NCBI RefSeq assembly: GCF_907164915.1
Contig: NC_061869.1
Span: 45,071,771 to 45,135,770, forward strand
DNA: 64,000 bases
Direction: 5' to 3'
Source of the DNA: Impatiens glandulifera
Lineage: Eukaryota; Streptophyta; Magnoliopsida; Ericales; Balsaminaceae
Part shown: piece after piece, positions 1-11,930 of the stretch
Layout of the letters: every line of letters begins with the position of its first letter
Position numbering within the stretch: position 1 is the stretch's first letter
Notes under the pieces: model-generated
Told to the model about the DNA's origin: nothing
The model's input: the letters and a program-made list of their open reading frames with translations, nothing else
The model's database searches: none
Position numbers and translations under genes: made by a program

Positions 1-1
1 C

Positions 2-525
2 ACCACGTCTAGGTTTTGTTGGGACTTGTTATGAAATTTTAAGGTGCCTACTAAGATTTCGTTATTTGGTTGGAATGTTATTCATGGAGGTATTTTAACG
101 GATGACAAAATTAAGCATAAGAGTTTTATTGTGGCAAGTCAATGTTGAATGTGTCTTAAGTCTGGGGAGACGGTTGCGCACCTCCACTTGCATTCTAAGA
201 TAATTGTTGAGATTTGGAGCCTTCTTTGAACTTTGTCGGGGTTCAATGGGTTATGCTTAAATCCATTGATAGTTGCTGGGAAGTTTGGGTGGAGGTAGCC
301 AAATTGGCTGGTCTAAAACGATGGACTTTTATTCTTGTTGGTTTTTGGTGGGTCATATGGCTTGAGTGGAACCGAAAAACCTTCGATAACTATAGAAACT
401 ATAGACTGACCGTTGAGGTCCATTCAAAACTCTATTATCATGACGTTGGCTGAGGTGAGATCTGGTAAGAGTGTGGACTCGACGGGTGATCTCATTACTC
501 TTTTGGAAGATGTTTGTGCTCGGTG
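2..525 (+). pseudogene. LINE (non-LTR retrotransposon) 3' remnant, reverse-transcriptase zinc-binding domain
   Basis: Plus-strand reading from position 2 gives, with interrupting stops, the typical C-terminal part of plant LINE ORF2. VPTKISLFGWNVIHGGILT (from 44) matches the usual VPTKVSFF.W....GKILT start of the zf-RVT domain. A degraded Cys/His part follows (CLKSGETVAHLHLHS). From 214 an open stretch holds FGVQWVMLKS and GFWWVIWLEWNRKTF, matching the terminal FGV.WVMP.S and ..W.IW.ERN.R.F blocks. Several in-frame stops show it is dead. The 5' part lies outside the window, so only the tail of the element is seen. The family is clear; its age and exact 3' end are not. Confidence 0.8.
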
Positions 526-3500
526 ATTATGTATTTGTATTCTTCTCGTTTTGTTTTTCATTTTTTTATGCATTTTTCTTGAAATACATTTGTCATTTTT
601 TTTAACTTCACTTTAACTTTCTTGAATAATTAAAAAAAAATAATTAACATTATATTATAAATTTAATTTAGGAAAAGCTTAATTATACTTAACTTGAGCA
701 GGAGGGAAAAACATATTTATTAAAAGATATAATCATTTTCTTTATTAAGGATGCCATTCATTCTTCATGATTTATTTTTTAGATCGGAATCCGAGAGTTA
801 ATCTTTACAGCACCTTTACAAACATTTGGGGAGACAATTCAATCACACGAGCAACATCTAGTGAGGCAAATTGGACTTATATAATCTGTTAATTCAAATT
901 ATCCCATAAATAATTAACATAGTAATAAATAATTAGTGAGTTTTATGTTCATGTTTTTGAAATTTAATGTAAAATAATATTACTATATCATAATATTAAT
1001 AATATAAAAGAAAATTAATTTATTAATTAAATAAGTACAAAACGATACTCTACGATAATCTAGAAAATGAAGTTAGTGACTTGTACTAACAAAGAATACG
1101 ATTTGGTGTTGCATCAATCGTAAAATCTAACGATGTATACACAAATAAAATTAGCATACAAAACACATAATAAGAAAAATTATTTTATAGCAATTATGGT
1201 TTATGGGAAATTTGTAATGGATGATTATTTCATCAATAAAGTAACATATTTATAGTGTGAATATAATCTTATAAGAAAATCTCAATATTACTTTTGAAAA
1301 AAAAAAAGTTATATTTAAATCTTTTCTTTAAAACAAAAAAAAAAATTGGAATTACGTAAATCTTTTACTCAATATAAAATTAAATCTCACAAGATTATCT
1401 CAATCTTTTCATTTAATAGAAGGCTTTATTTCAATTTTCCTTTTTTAAAAGATTATCTCAATCTGAATGTAGTTACATACAACTAATGGTATTAAATAAT
1501 TTAATCTCATATTTGATTACTAAGTACTAACTTCATCATGTTGGGCTTACATGAAAAAGTTAAAATAAGTGTTGTTTGGACTTTGATGTTCAAATGTACA
1601 TGTGATTTTGGGCCGGATCCAAGATAATGTTACATATTAAAAAATATTTAATGGCGAATTTTGCAAATTTTACAACAGAAATGATAATTTCAAATATTAA
1701 TAATATTTAATTAAATCTATTTCAAATTAATTTTATAAATACATAAAAAGTTTTAAATGATATACATATTTATAATTTTCATTTAACATTCTAACATAAA
1801 GGTAAACTTCACTAGCACATGATTTTTCCTTAGTAGGATCGACATGAAAATTATTAGAGGAAGCAGGTGGGGAAGGTTACACTTCATAGATTAAAGGCGT
1901 AAAAGGTAAATATAATTCAAAATAAAGTTGTTCAATAAAATCTGACGGATGGTGAAAAGTCTCAACTGTGAACACAATCACAAATAAAAAAGTATTTTGA
2001 CTCTCAACAATCCCTTGGTTGTGTTATTTCAAAGCCTATACGAAGGGATAGAAGTTTATTAGGTGTGTCAAAACCAAATTCTTTTGTATTCAAATAGTTT
2101 GGAAGGGGAATGACCTATTTTCTTGTAGTATTATTAGATAAAGTATATTTAGTTATTACTCCACTTTTATTAGTTAAAAATATTCTAAAAATAGTTAATC
2201 CCAACAAATATGAAAAAAATATAAAAAAATTTATAAACCCTTAATGATCTCAATTTCTTTTAGAAGATAAAGAATGTGATAAAAAGAGAAATTGGATTAA
2301 AAAAAACCTAAATTTCTAGAAATTGACTATATGTTCTTTCATCGAAGTTATCTTAAAGAATAAATACTCACATATTATAAAATTTAGGACTAATTTAAAT
2401 AAAATATAAAATAATACAAATAAACTAAATGAGCTAAAATAAAATTTTATATATTAATTAATTAATTTTGTATCTTTTATTTTACACACACAAAAAAAAA
2501 TAATACTATCATATCAAACAAGATATAGGTGCAACAAAACACCACACCGTAGCATGGACTCAGGCATACGAACAAAAGTACCAGGCCCAGTTGTCAAAAG
2601 TGGAAACTCAAGGTCAAATGAACAGAAGGGGTCAAGAGGGATCTTAGGTCAATAGAAGTGGGCCGCTCACCAGGGACGACGGACCGAAATTATGGTAAGT
2701 GTGGGCTTAACATTTTTTTTAATTGTTTCGTATAACCAAAATATATAAAAAAAAAAAAAAATTGTACAATAATGTGATTTTAAAATTATCACACTAGTAA
2801 GTAACAGTATAATTGTTATTATACTTAAAAGGTTGAAATGTGTTTCAAACTATGATATTAATTATTTTAATAAATTAATTAATTATTATAAACTATTATT
2901 TTATATAAAATAAATAAACATAAGTTGAGAGATAAGAATATCTACCAAATATAAAATAATAAGGATAATTATATCAAATAAATTCTAAATAAAAAAATAA
3001 TTATAATGAATACATTTCGAACTGGTTTGATATTAGGTATTTTATAATTTTATCTAAAACTAAATATTTATTTACATTTCACTTCATTTATCTCATCATT
3101 TAATTTATTAATAAAATAATAAAATATTATTAATTTAATATATTCTTTAATTTTTCTCTCATATATTTAAAGGATAAAATATTTAATTAATTTAAAAAAA
3201 TTAGTTGACATAAAAGTTAAATCAAATAAATATTTTATTTAAGAATTCAAATAAAATAATTAAAATAAAATAATTAAATAGTCTCTAATAGTATCAATCC
3301 TCTCCCTTCTTAAATCACAACCAAAATAATAATATATTTCAAACCTATATATATTAAAGAAGATTATATGGTTTATATATAAAAAAAATTACAAAATGCT
3401 TAAGCCTATTACCCTAGCCCGTATTTCCGTCCCTGCCCGCTCACCAACAAACTAAGGAACGCCTATAAACGATTTTTGGCTTTCTTGGAAGCCCAATTTT

Positions 3501-3590
3501 AATATTTGATAGTATTATATATATAATTATTTTTATTTTTATTTTTTTATTTATATATTATAATATATTAATTATTTATATTTCAATTTA
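526..3590. other. Gene-free AT-rich stretch
   Basis: No coding signal, RNA gene or ordered repeat was recognised in these 3 kb. The sequence is dominated by A/T runs and TTAAT/ATTAA words. A moderately GC-richer island at about 2520-2720 and another at 3405-3480 stand out, but neither translates into anything familiar. Confidence 0.6.
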
Positions 3591-3599
3591 TATTATTAA

Positions 3600-3672
3600 T
3601 TTTTTTTACAGTATTAGGACCCAAAATTTTAGTTTGCAAAAGGGCCTCAAATTCCGTGCCCGACGCGACAAA
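3600..3672. mobile_element. Possible terminal scrap of a ZMYM-type hAT element
   Basis: The short string around 'aggacccaaaattttag' followed by 'gggcctcaaatt' resembles the noncoding ends of plant hAT elements that encode TTF/ZMYM1-like transposases (GGGCC....AATTT words near the termini). No inverted partner or target duplication was found, so this is a weak assignment. Confidence 0.25.
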
Positions 3673-3941
3673 AATTAACAATTAAAAAAAACAAAAAAAA
3701 AACTCATGTTTTTAAAAGCTACCTTTGCCATTTTTGCATCATTTTCTTTCATTCAAAAAGTTAAAGAACCGTGATCATTTCTCACTAAGTCCTTGCACAA
3801 AACCAGGGACCAAGCATGTCGAATTTGTCCGACCAACTTTGGTTGGATTTTCGGGAAATCTGCTAATTGAGGTTGTTTGGGGATTAACTCAGGCAGGACT
3901 AGTCTTACAACCTTCCAAAGGTCACTTGGAGGAGACACAGA

Positions 3942-4950
3942 AGGTTAGACAAAGCCACCTCATATTCTGCTACACCGCTTACTTGTTCGGACAAAGCCTG
4001 CAACGGAAGTGAGACATCCGGTTACTATTTAACTGACATGCTACAGTTTGATACTATTTTGGGACCTTCTAATTTGACGGCAAACTTGGGTAAGGACTAA
4101 TTAAGAACATCGATCATCATGTGATTTTTCCAGCTAAATTGTTTGCCTTAAATGTGATTATGATTTTTTTATGTATTAATTGGTTCGTGTATTAGAAACA
4201 ATTATGTAGTTTAAAAGTCATTTTTTTCTATAATTTTTTTGTTTTGGTTGATAATGTTTGTCGTCTTTAACCAGTGTAGTACACATGTCGATGAATTAAT
4301 AAGCGAGAAAGGTCGAGCCAATGATGAGAGTTTTGGTTTCGGTCAAAGAGAGTCATCAATTGTCATCACGTCAGACTACTCCTAAAATATTCTCCAATTG
4401 TTTGCGAGGAGACTGTAGTGGGTACTTGTTATAGGAGAAATTAGATATGTATCTATGGTGTATATTTTACTTATGACTTAAATGTAAGTAACCTAATTTG
4501 CATTTAATGAAATACTTTAGTTTATAACCAATAGTAAAGTTCAATTAATATATATTCATATTCTATAGAATTTAAATATTTGATTTCAACTATATTTTAG
4601 TACAAGTCATTAAAATATCAATCTTTAAAGTATTAGTATTGATGGTCAGCTATTATCTATCAATCAAAACTTCTTCACCACATCGGGAGGAAGGACCATT
4701 TGTAGATTCCGGTACAACTTTGTCGTATTTGGCTACTGAAACTTACTATCCCTTCATGGAAGCTCTATGTTAATATTTTATGAATTTCAATAACTATTAT
4801 AAATTTCTATGTTTATTAATATATATGACTTTTACAGCTAACTAATGCAATTTCGGGACATGCCACACCTTTCATCTTTAATGAACAACAATGTTACAAA
4901 TTGCCTAACAAACTTTGTTCGGTTGTGTTATTGAAGTTATGATTTTGAGA
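3942..4950 (+). pseudogene. Nucellin-like aspartic protease (family A1) pseudogene
   Basis: Four blocks in family order match the plant A1 proteases related to ASPARTIC PROTEASE 36/39. (1) 3942-4090 reads SYSATPLTCSDKACNG then SGYYLTDMLQFDTILG. (2) 4265-4445 reads FNQCSTHVDELIS..KGRANDESFGFGQ; it then needs a frame change to continue as TTPKIFSNCLRGDCSG. (3) 4608-4770 reads ISIDGQLLSINQNFF, shifts frame, and continues FVDSGTTLSYLATETYYPF, which contains the second catalytic motif DSGTT. (4) After an intron-like gap ending TTTTACAG, 4840-4910 reads LTNAISGHATPF..NEQQCYKLPN. The gaps look like introns, so this is a genomic copy and not a retrocopy. The first catalytic DTGS region and the C-terminus are missing. 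At least two frameshifts and several stops make it non-functional. Confidence 0.85.
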
Positions 4951-4952
4951 AG

Positions 4953-4956
<4 letters not shown>

Positions 4957-4988
<32 letters not shown>
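4957..4988. repeat. (TA)n microsatellite
   Basis: Uninterrupted TA dinucleotide run of about 30 bp just after the protease pseudogene. Confidence 0.95.
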
Positions 4989-4992
<4 letters not shown>

Positions 4993-6099
4993 AAAAAAAC
5001 TTTAAAAATATTGATATATATAAATAAATTAAAATAAAATAATGTTTAATTATTTTTAGATTATTTGAATAATAAAAAAAAAAGAAAAAAAAAGAGGATT
5101 GGTTTTGATGAGATTAAAAGAGAGAAAACTGGTTTTATTTTAAGTTTAATTAATTATCAAACATTAAATCTAAATGATTTAAATTTTAAAATTTTAATAT
5201 CTCAGATTTGAATAATTTTTGAAGTAAAAAGTTAAGAAAAAAATTTAAATTAGAGACGGTTATGACGGTCATGATGACCAACACAAATTAATAAGCAACG
5301 AAAATTCTTTTACGAGTGTAATCAAATCTCAAACCGTAAAATAGAATCTCTACAATGTGTTTATTTATGTAAAATATTTTACTTAATTTTTAAAAATTAG
5401 GTAGCGACTTTGTAATGAAAAGTCAAAATTTCTGATTTAGGTAAGATATTTAAAAATATTTTTAAAAATTAATTCAGAAATTATATAGACTTTAAAATTC
5501 AAAATATTAAAAAAAGTAGAGAGCTGAACCATCAAAGTGTTTGATGAATTAATTTGAAGATATAAGGTTTTCTAAAAGCTCTAACACAATTTTGATAATA
5601 TAACCTATAAATATTTTTGTTTCAAATCAATTATAACCATATCTTGGTTATTTCTCGTATTATAATTGTAAAAAGTTAACCCATACTTTATACATATAAT
5701 TTCAATTCAAACTTTAATTTAATGTTAGACATTTAAATATTTTAAGACCCAAAATTTCTTAAAAAATGAGGAAAAATCCACTAGTACCTCAAATTACATT
5801 AGATATCACTTTCATATTCAATAAAGTCATGACCTACATAGCTAGATCATTATATTTCAATCATATTCTTTTTTTTTTGAAAACGGTTAGAACCATATTA
5901 AAATCTCAAAAGTGGAAGAGTAACAAATCAAAGTTAGACAAAACGTAGCTATGATTAAGGATGATAATAAAAAACCGTAAAAAAATGATTAATAGCATTT
6001 ATACATTAAAAAAAACAGAGATTACAAACAAAAAATACTACATTCAAATATAACCATCCCAGCCTAACATTTTTGCATGTCATCCGTTTTTATTGAGAG

Positions 6100-7480
6100 G
6101 TATTATCCCCCTCTCTCTTCCGCTTTCCCTTCCACTGACGATGAAAAGAGATTGTATTGAAGATGATGATGATGATGAATATTTTTGTTTCATATTTTGA
6201 ATTATCTCTTTGTATGAACCCGTTCTGATTTGATAGAAAAAATTATTTCTAAAAATTTCAAGTCATTTACCTTTGTTATCTTCAACTTGAATTTATGTGT
6301 TCTTGTCTTCCTTATGCACTTCAATGCTAATTCTAGCAAATAACAAGTGCTCTCCTCCTTCAGTTTCCTAATTGTATCTTCAAAATGATAATTTCTTCAT
6401 CATTGTACATGTGGGTTGGAATGTTCTAGAGCTTGAACCAAATCTATGTCGTTTCCTTTGGTTTGCTCTATAGACTAATCTCTTTTTTCCACTTTTCCAG
6501 CTTCATTCAATTTGATCCTTTGTAAATATGTTATTTCTTTAAGATTTCTTTCAAATTTGACCTCTTTTTGAATTGTAGGGAGTAGATATCATGTATGTTG
6601 GTAGAAACTTTTTCATGTTCCTTTTCTCTCATATGTTTAATTAGAGCATCTTTGGTAGTTGAAAATGATATTATATTTTTCCCAATGAAGTTTTCAACCA
6701 CCATAAACTCCTAGTCTTCAATACATTTCAACTCCACTTTAGAAGACAGTTTGAATTCAAAAGGATAGTTGAGTAACTCTACCTTTGTTTGGATATCTCC
6801 GAAGTAGACTTTTCCTTTGTAGGCATGGTCTTCAAATTTTTTTCTGTTTTATTCTTCCTTACCTCATTGACTTTCCATGTTGAATTACTCTTGATAGTGT
6901 ATGTCTTGGATTTAGGAGCCTTCATCAACTCCTTCATTGCATCAACTGACCATTTAACTATCTCCTCATATTATGCTTTCTTTAGCAAATTTCAGTCCTA
7001 GAGATAATGCATATTGAGTTGGACTATTATTTAATGAGCTTTCTCTTTACTGATTGTGATTTCTCCCTTTTTCGCATGCATCAGAAGTTTGGTAATTTGA
7101 TTTTTAAGACCAAATAGGTTGACTCTTTCGTTATAATCAACCTTCCATACTCACTCTTTGTTGCCCTATTTTCCTACATTTTTTTTTACAGGAATGTTTA
7201 CAGGATCTGTTGATTTAACATTGTTTTCCTCATACTTTTCTTGGATAACTTCATCAACTATCCTCTCAATATCTTTTTTTGCAACATTCTTAATATCTTT
7301 CAGAATGAACTCCCTTACATCTTTGGATTTTTTTGTTCTTGTTTTTCCTCATTTAAAGTACAAAACAGAGTAAATACAACCAAAAGAATGTGTAGATCTT
7401 TTCTCTACACAAGAAGTTTAAAAATAATACTAGAATTTCAAGATGAATGGCTTTTGATAACAAGAGTAGAGAAATCATAA
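6100..7480 (-). pseudogene. Degenerate Lys/Glu-rich coding remnant, family unknown
   Basis: The plus strand here is T/C-rich. Its complement reads as broken stretches of charged, helix-prone protein, for example REFILKDIKNVAKKDIERI and DEVIQEKYEENN (about 7250-7370). VDYNERVNLFGLKNQ, KLLMHAKKGEITISKEKAH and WSVDAMKELMKAPKSKT follow at lower coordinates. Many stops and frame changes interrupt it. The composition suggests a coiled-coil or gag-like protein, but I recognise no family motif and assign no function. The surrounding 4990-6100 and 7790-8400 hold only AT-rich sequence without a recognisable gene. Confidence 0.4.
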
Positions 7481-7549
7481 AAGATGATCACAATAAAATC
7501 GCAATCAAGAGTGTTTTCTTCAATATTTCAAGAGATCATGATCGATGCT

Positions 7550-7735
7550 AAGTAGAAAGATCAATTGCATGGCATGTCGATTGCATGAAACGTCAATTGT
7601 AAGATACGTCGATTGCACAACACAACATGTCACAAAACGGTGCAATGAATGCACGACACGATGATTGCATGACACTACACGACGATGGCACGACGTTTGC
7701 GATTGTACGACATGGCACAACACGGCGATTTTTTT
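7550..7735. repeat. Degenerate short tandem repeat (CGATTGCACGACAC-like)
   Basis: A GC-richer 185-bp patch repeats variants of 'cgattgcacgacac', such as 'gtcgattgcatg', 'gtcgattgcaca', 'gatgattgcatgaca' and 'gcgattgtacgacatggca'. Unit length is irregular, roughly 14-20 bp. An antisense reading frame runs through it, but that is a by-product of the repeat. Confidence 0.6.
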
Positions 7736-8415
7736 AGTTAACCTAAGAAAGTTCAATTTCAAAATGAACGCAATAAACAATCAAATTCTAAACTAATTTA
7801 TTTTGTGCTTACAATACCTTAAGTAGAATAACAAGTATATACATAACAGTAATGGTATTCCAACTTGTCTACACCACCTTAAGTGGTGTCTTATCGTGTT
7901 TTATAAGTTTTGTAATTATTATTATTTTTCAAAAGTATACAAATATAAGAAATCGTTATGCAATAATAATCATATAACTAACTCCTTGAATTCCAAAAAA
8001 ATAAATAAATATATAACTAACAAAAAAATGCACGAGACTTCAAATAGTTTGTCCTATAACACTTATGTCCTATAACAACTTTTGAATTATCACAATTAAA
8101 TATTGATTCTTCAATTACAACTCTTTTAAATTTGAAAATTGACTAACTATTATGTCAAATATAACGATAAAGTTGTAAACAATCATTAATGTTTTACAAT
8201 TTAAATTTTTGTATTTTTATTATTCATACCAAAATTATCAATTTAAACAAATTATACTCACTATTTATAATTTTCATTTCTTTGTCCTCAACGTGGTATC
8301 AATATAAGATCATCTTTTACACTATGGGTTTATTTTGTCTTGTCCAGTAGGATCTTCACGTGGTGAAATAATATGAACTCAATCATTAATAGAGTTGATT
8401 TCTAGTGTTGACGAA

Positions 8416-9580
8416 GAGTGACGGACCTAGAAATGGTTTCTCGGGCGGGCCAATTACATAGTAACGTAGCATTTTTTTGGCGATCAAATAAATACATTTT
8501 CTAATTAAAATTTTACTCGGTAATTACATAAAAATACTAACAAGCACACAATTACTAAATTATTCTTGTCCATGAGTCGGTACAAAAGAAGACAAATTTA
8601 TTCTACGAGATTCCATTTGTTGAAAATATTGCAATATTGGCTCATTTTCAATTGTTGAGAAAATATCTTTCTCAACATATACAACTAAATTATCATTCAT
8701 CCATTCATCTCCCATTCGATTACGCAAATCTGTGTTCACGGTATTCATTGCAGAAAAAATTCTTTCAACAGATTTAGTTACAACTAGTAAAACTAAAGTC
8801 AACTCTATCAATCGATAAACCAATGGAAAGACTATATAATTTTCTGTTGCAACCAATTTCCGAGCAATCAATCAATTCAAGAAAATTACCTTTATTTGAT
8901 GAACTACTTGACTCGTCATGTTCTCGAAAAGGTAATCAATGCCTCAATAGAAAGCGTGTTACATCTAACATTGCCGTTAAACGAGTGCGATAATTTATTT
9001 ATATATCATGACCATGTGTACGTAAAACGTTTCTCACGCTATGTCTTTGATCTTGAAATGATTCAAATTGAATTCTAGCTTCATTATGACAACTATTTGA
9101 AATTCTCATATGACGATTGAATCTTTCTAATGCCCTTTTCCAATTTTTGTACCCATCTCCTATAAAGGTATCATCTTCGTTTTCTCTATTTAAAGGCTTG
9201 AAAAGATAACACCAAAAACAAAATGCTGCAACTTTTGATATGCTATATTCTAACCATGTATATTTTGGATACCAATTTTCTTGAAAGCTCCTTTCATGAT
9301 TACCAAAAGATGTTTTCGGATATAAATGACCATTTAATTGACAAGGCCCTTTAAGTACATATTCTCTTCGAGCTTGATCTCGAATAGCAGTATCAAATTT
9401 CTCAATTGGTTTCCTTAATCCTAAATCACTAATAATATCATCCAAATTTAATTCAGCACGTGATTGATTTTCTATTTAATCAGTAACATTAGACTCATTA
9501 GTAGGCTCATTAATTGATTTAGAAGGCTTAAGCTGGTCATGTAATTTAGAAGTACAAATTCGTTTATAGAACCTCTCCAT
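8416..9580 (-). mobile_element. Internally deleted hAT element with ZMYM1/TTF-type transposase
   Basis: The minus-strand frame starts MERFYKRICTSKLHD at 9580 and has a stop near 9478. It then continues (9445-8999) with LRKPIEKFD, GPCQLNGHLYPKTSFG and FCFWCYLF, the TTF-type zinc-finger segment of plant ZMYM1-like hAT transposases. After a short degraded stretch, 8871-8560 gives RKLVATENYIVFPLVYRLIE, then SVERIFSAMN, the C-terminal hAT dimerisation block. The sequence jumps from NKGNFLELID (start of the DUF4371 region) straight to the dimerisation domain, so the catalytic core is deleted. Family members are usually about 750-800 aa; roughly 340 codons remain. The likely 3' end of the element is the 'agtgacggacctagaa' string near 8416. 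It is non-autonomous now. Confidence 0.85.
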
Positions 9581-10059
9581 TATTCCATATACTACATAAA
9601 TAAATAACTAAAAATAAATATGTGTCATAACCCTAGGCCCCTAAATAAAATCTAACAAATACATTTATTTATTGCACATGAACCTTACCAAAAATTATCT
9701 ATTGCCTATTGGTTTGGAAAAACTATCTAAAATTACTTACAAATTACAATCCAAAATCTATATAATAATCAAAATTATAGAAAAATATAGTTCAAGCCAG
9801 ATTTCAACAAACTCAAAAATAAAACCTAATTTTAGACCATATAATCAATCATTTAATAATCAAATTGCAATGGTAAGCAATAAGTTGAAATAAAAATGCA
9901 CAAATAACAAGTCGACAATGGAAAAACCTTTAATAAGTGTAAACTGTAGGGAAGCTTGAAAGGGAACCTAAATCTAGCTAACCTAAACTGACCAATAACA
10001 AATTTAAATCTAACCATATAACATAACCAAATAAAATAAAATATAACCTTTAATTGGCG

Positions 10060-10240
10060 GCGGCGAAGGCGAGACGGTGGTTCCATCGAGGACGTCAGCG
10101 CGTGCGGAATGAGAAGAGAGGAAGAAGAAGTAGAGGTGGCGGCGCGGGCAAGAGAGAGAGAGGGAAAAGAGAAAGACGGAAAGAAAAATAGAAGAAGTAG
10201 GGTTTCATATTTATAAAGGTCATTACCGAAAGTTTTCATA
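10060..10240 (-). promoter_or_regulatory. Minus-strand TATA region and GC-rich leader exon
   Basis: On the minus strand a TATAAAT box lies near 10210. A pyrimidine-rich leader follows, then a GC-rich segment with ATG at 10086 reading MEPPSRLRRRQLK, then a GTTATAT donor-like site. The GC-rich leader contrasts sharply with the AT-rich surroundings. It may be the promoter and first exon that once served the hAT transposase about 500 bp downstream, or part of the CACTA-like terminal region. No coding function is claimed. Confidence 0.4.
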
Positions 10241-10685
10241 TTACTTTCGGTTTTGAACCTGAGTCAAAATCGGAGTCAAAATCGAAGGTTTATAAGAAAA
10301 CCTTCAAAATTAATCCTTTACAACACTTAGAATTATTTTAAAAGTTTTATAATGTGTCAAAACCGAAGGTTTATTGGAAAACATTCGCAATTAATCAATC
10401 CCATACTTAGAATTATTTTTTATTTTTTTTGGGATGAGTCAAAACCGAAGGTTTATTGAAAAACCTTCCAATTAACAATTTCAGGAAATATAAACCCGAT
10501 GGTTCTTTGAATAACCTTCGCAATTACCCCATTTTCAACACTTCGAATTATTTTGGTTTTTTGGGAAGAGAAAAAGTGAAAGTTCTTTGTCAAACTTTCG
10601 GTAAAAACTTGTAAAACCGAAGGTTTTACACGATTCTTAGATTCTATTTTTAATAACGAAAGATTTGTTCATCTTGGGATCATTT
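10185..10685. repeat. Subterminal repeats built on AAACCGAAGGTTT palindrome
   Basis: At least six variants of 'aaaccgaaggttt' or its complement occur in 500 bp, often paired with 'aaaaccttc' to make short hairpins, and spaced by 'cacttagaattatttt' words. Clusters of short palindromic motifs of this kind are typical of the subterminal regions of plant CACTA (En/Spm) elements. Confidence 0.6.
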
Positions 10686-10689
10686 CCGA

Positions 10690-11930
10690 GAGTTTTATAC
10701 ATTTAACACGTTTTCACACGTTTAACACGTTTTTCACACATTTAACACGTTTTTCACACGTTTAACATGTTCTTCACGTTTTTTGCATGATTAACACGTT
10801 TTACACATTTTTAGCACGTTTAACACGTTTTTAACATTTTAGGATGTTGAACACGTTTTTGTCACGTTGACACATTTAACATATTTTTAGCACATTAAAT
10901 ACGTTTTGGCACGTTTAACACGTTTTTCACATTTTTTTGCACGTTTTTGGCATTTCAACACGTTTTTGACATTTCAATACGTTTTTGATATTTTAACACG
11001 CTTAAAACATTTTGGCACATTTAATACGTTTTTGGCACGTTAACACATTTGACAAGTTTTAACACATTTTTGGCACGTTTAACATAATTTTGGCACACAT
11101 TTAACACGTTTTGGAACGTTTAACGTGTTTTGACATGTTTAACGGTACATTTAACACGTTTTGGCACTTTTGACACATTTTGGCATGTTTAATATGTTTT
11201 TGACATGTTTAACGCATTTTGGCTTGTTTAACATACTTTCGAAACATCAAACGTGCCAAAATATGTTAAACATGCCAAAAATGTGTTAAACATGCCAACA
11301 CGTGTTAGACGTGCCAAAAACCTAAAAAACGTGTTAAATTTATTAAAAACGTGTTAAACATGTAAAAAACGTATTAAATGTGCCAAAACGTGAAAAATGT
11401 TAAGTATATCAAAAACGCGTTAAACGTGTCAAAAGAATGATAAACGTGTTTAATATGTCAAAAACGTGTAAAACGTGTCAAAAACATGAAAACGTGTTAA
11501 ACGTGTCAAATATATGAAAAACTTGTTAAACGTGCCAAAACGTGAAAAACATGTCAAAACGTGCCAAACGTGAAGTAGGTGTGAAAACGTGTTAAACGTG
11601 TCAAAAACGTGAAAACGTATTAAACATGTCAAAAACTTGTTAAACATGTCAAAAACATGTTAAACATGTCATAAATGTGAAAAACGAGTTAAACGTGTCA
11701 AAAACGTGTTAAACAAGTTAAAAATGTGTTAAACGTGTTCAACATGTAAAAAACATGTTAAATGTGCCAAAAACGTGAAAACATGTTAAACGTGTAAAAA
11801 TATATTAAACGTGTTTAAAACGTGTTAAATGTGTCAAAACGTGCAAAACGTATTAAACATGTCAAACACGTGTTAAACGTGCTAAAAGCGTTTTCAACAT
11901 GCCAAAAACATGAAAATAAATTATTTAATA
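10690..11930. repeat. Opposed arrays of ACGTGTTAA-type short repeats (copy 1)
   Basis: From about 10690 to 11235 the strand repeats variants of 'cacgtttaacacgttttt' and 'ggcacgtttaac'. From about 11245 to 11930 it repeats the complement, 'aaacgtgttaaacgtgtc' and 'caaaaacgtg'. The two halves are therefore inverted arrays of the same roughly 10/20-bp unit, meeting near 11240 around 'tactttcgaaacatcaaacg'. Reading frames inside it are repeat artefacts. Confidence 0.9.

Noticed and set aside
2520..2720. GC-richer island as a possible organelle insert or exon
   Set aside because: No match to any plastid, mitochondrial or protein sequence that I recognise.
3725..4012. 95-codon plus-strand frame starting MPFLHHFLSFKKLK
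   Set aside because: The aspartic-protease homology in 3942-4012 is in another frame; this frame has no family motif.
8290..8312. TGGTATCAATATAAGATC as an initiator-Met primer-binding site
   Set aside because: Resembles TGGTATCAGAGC only at the start, and no LTR or gag is next to it.
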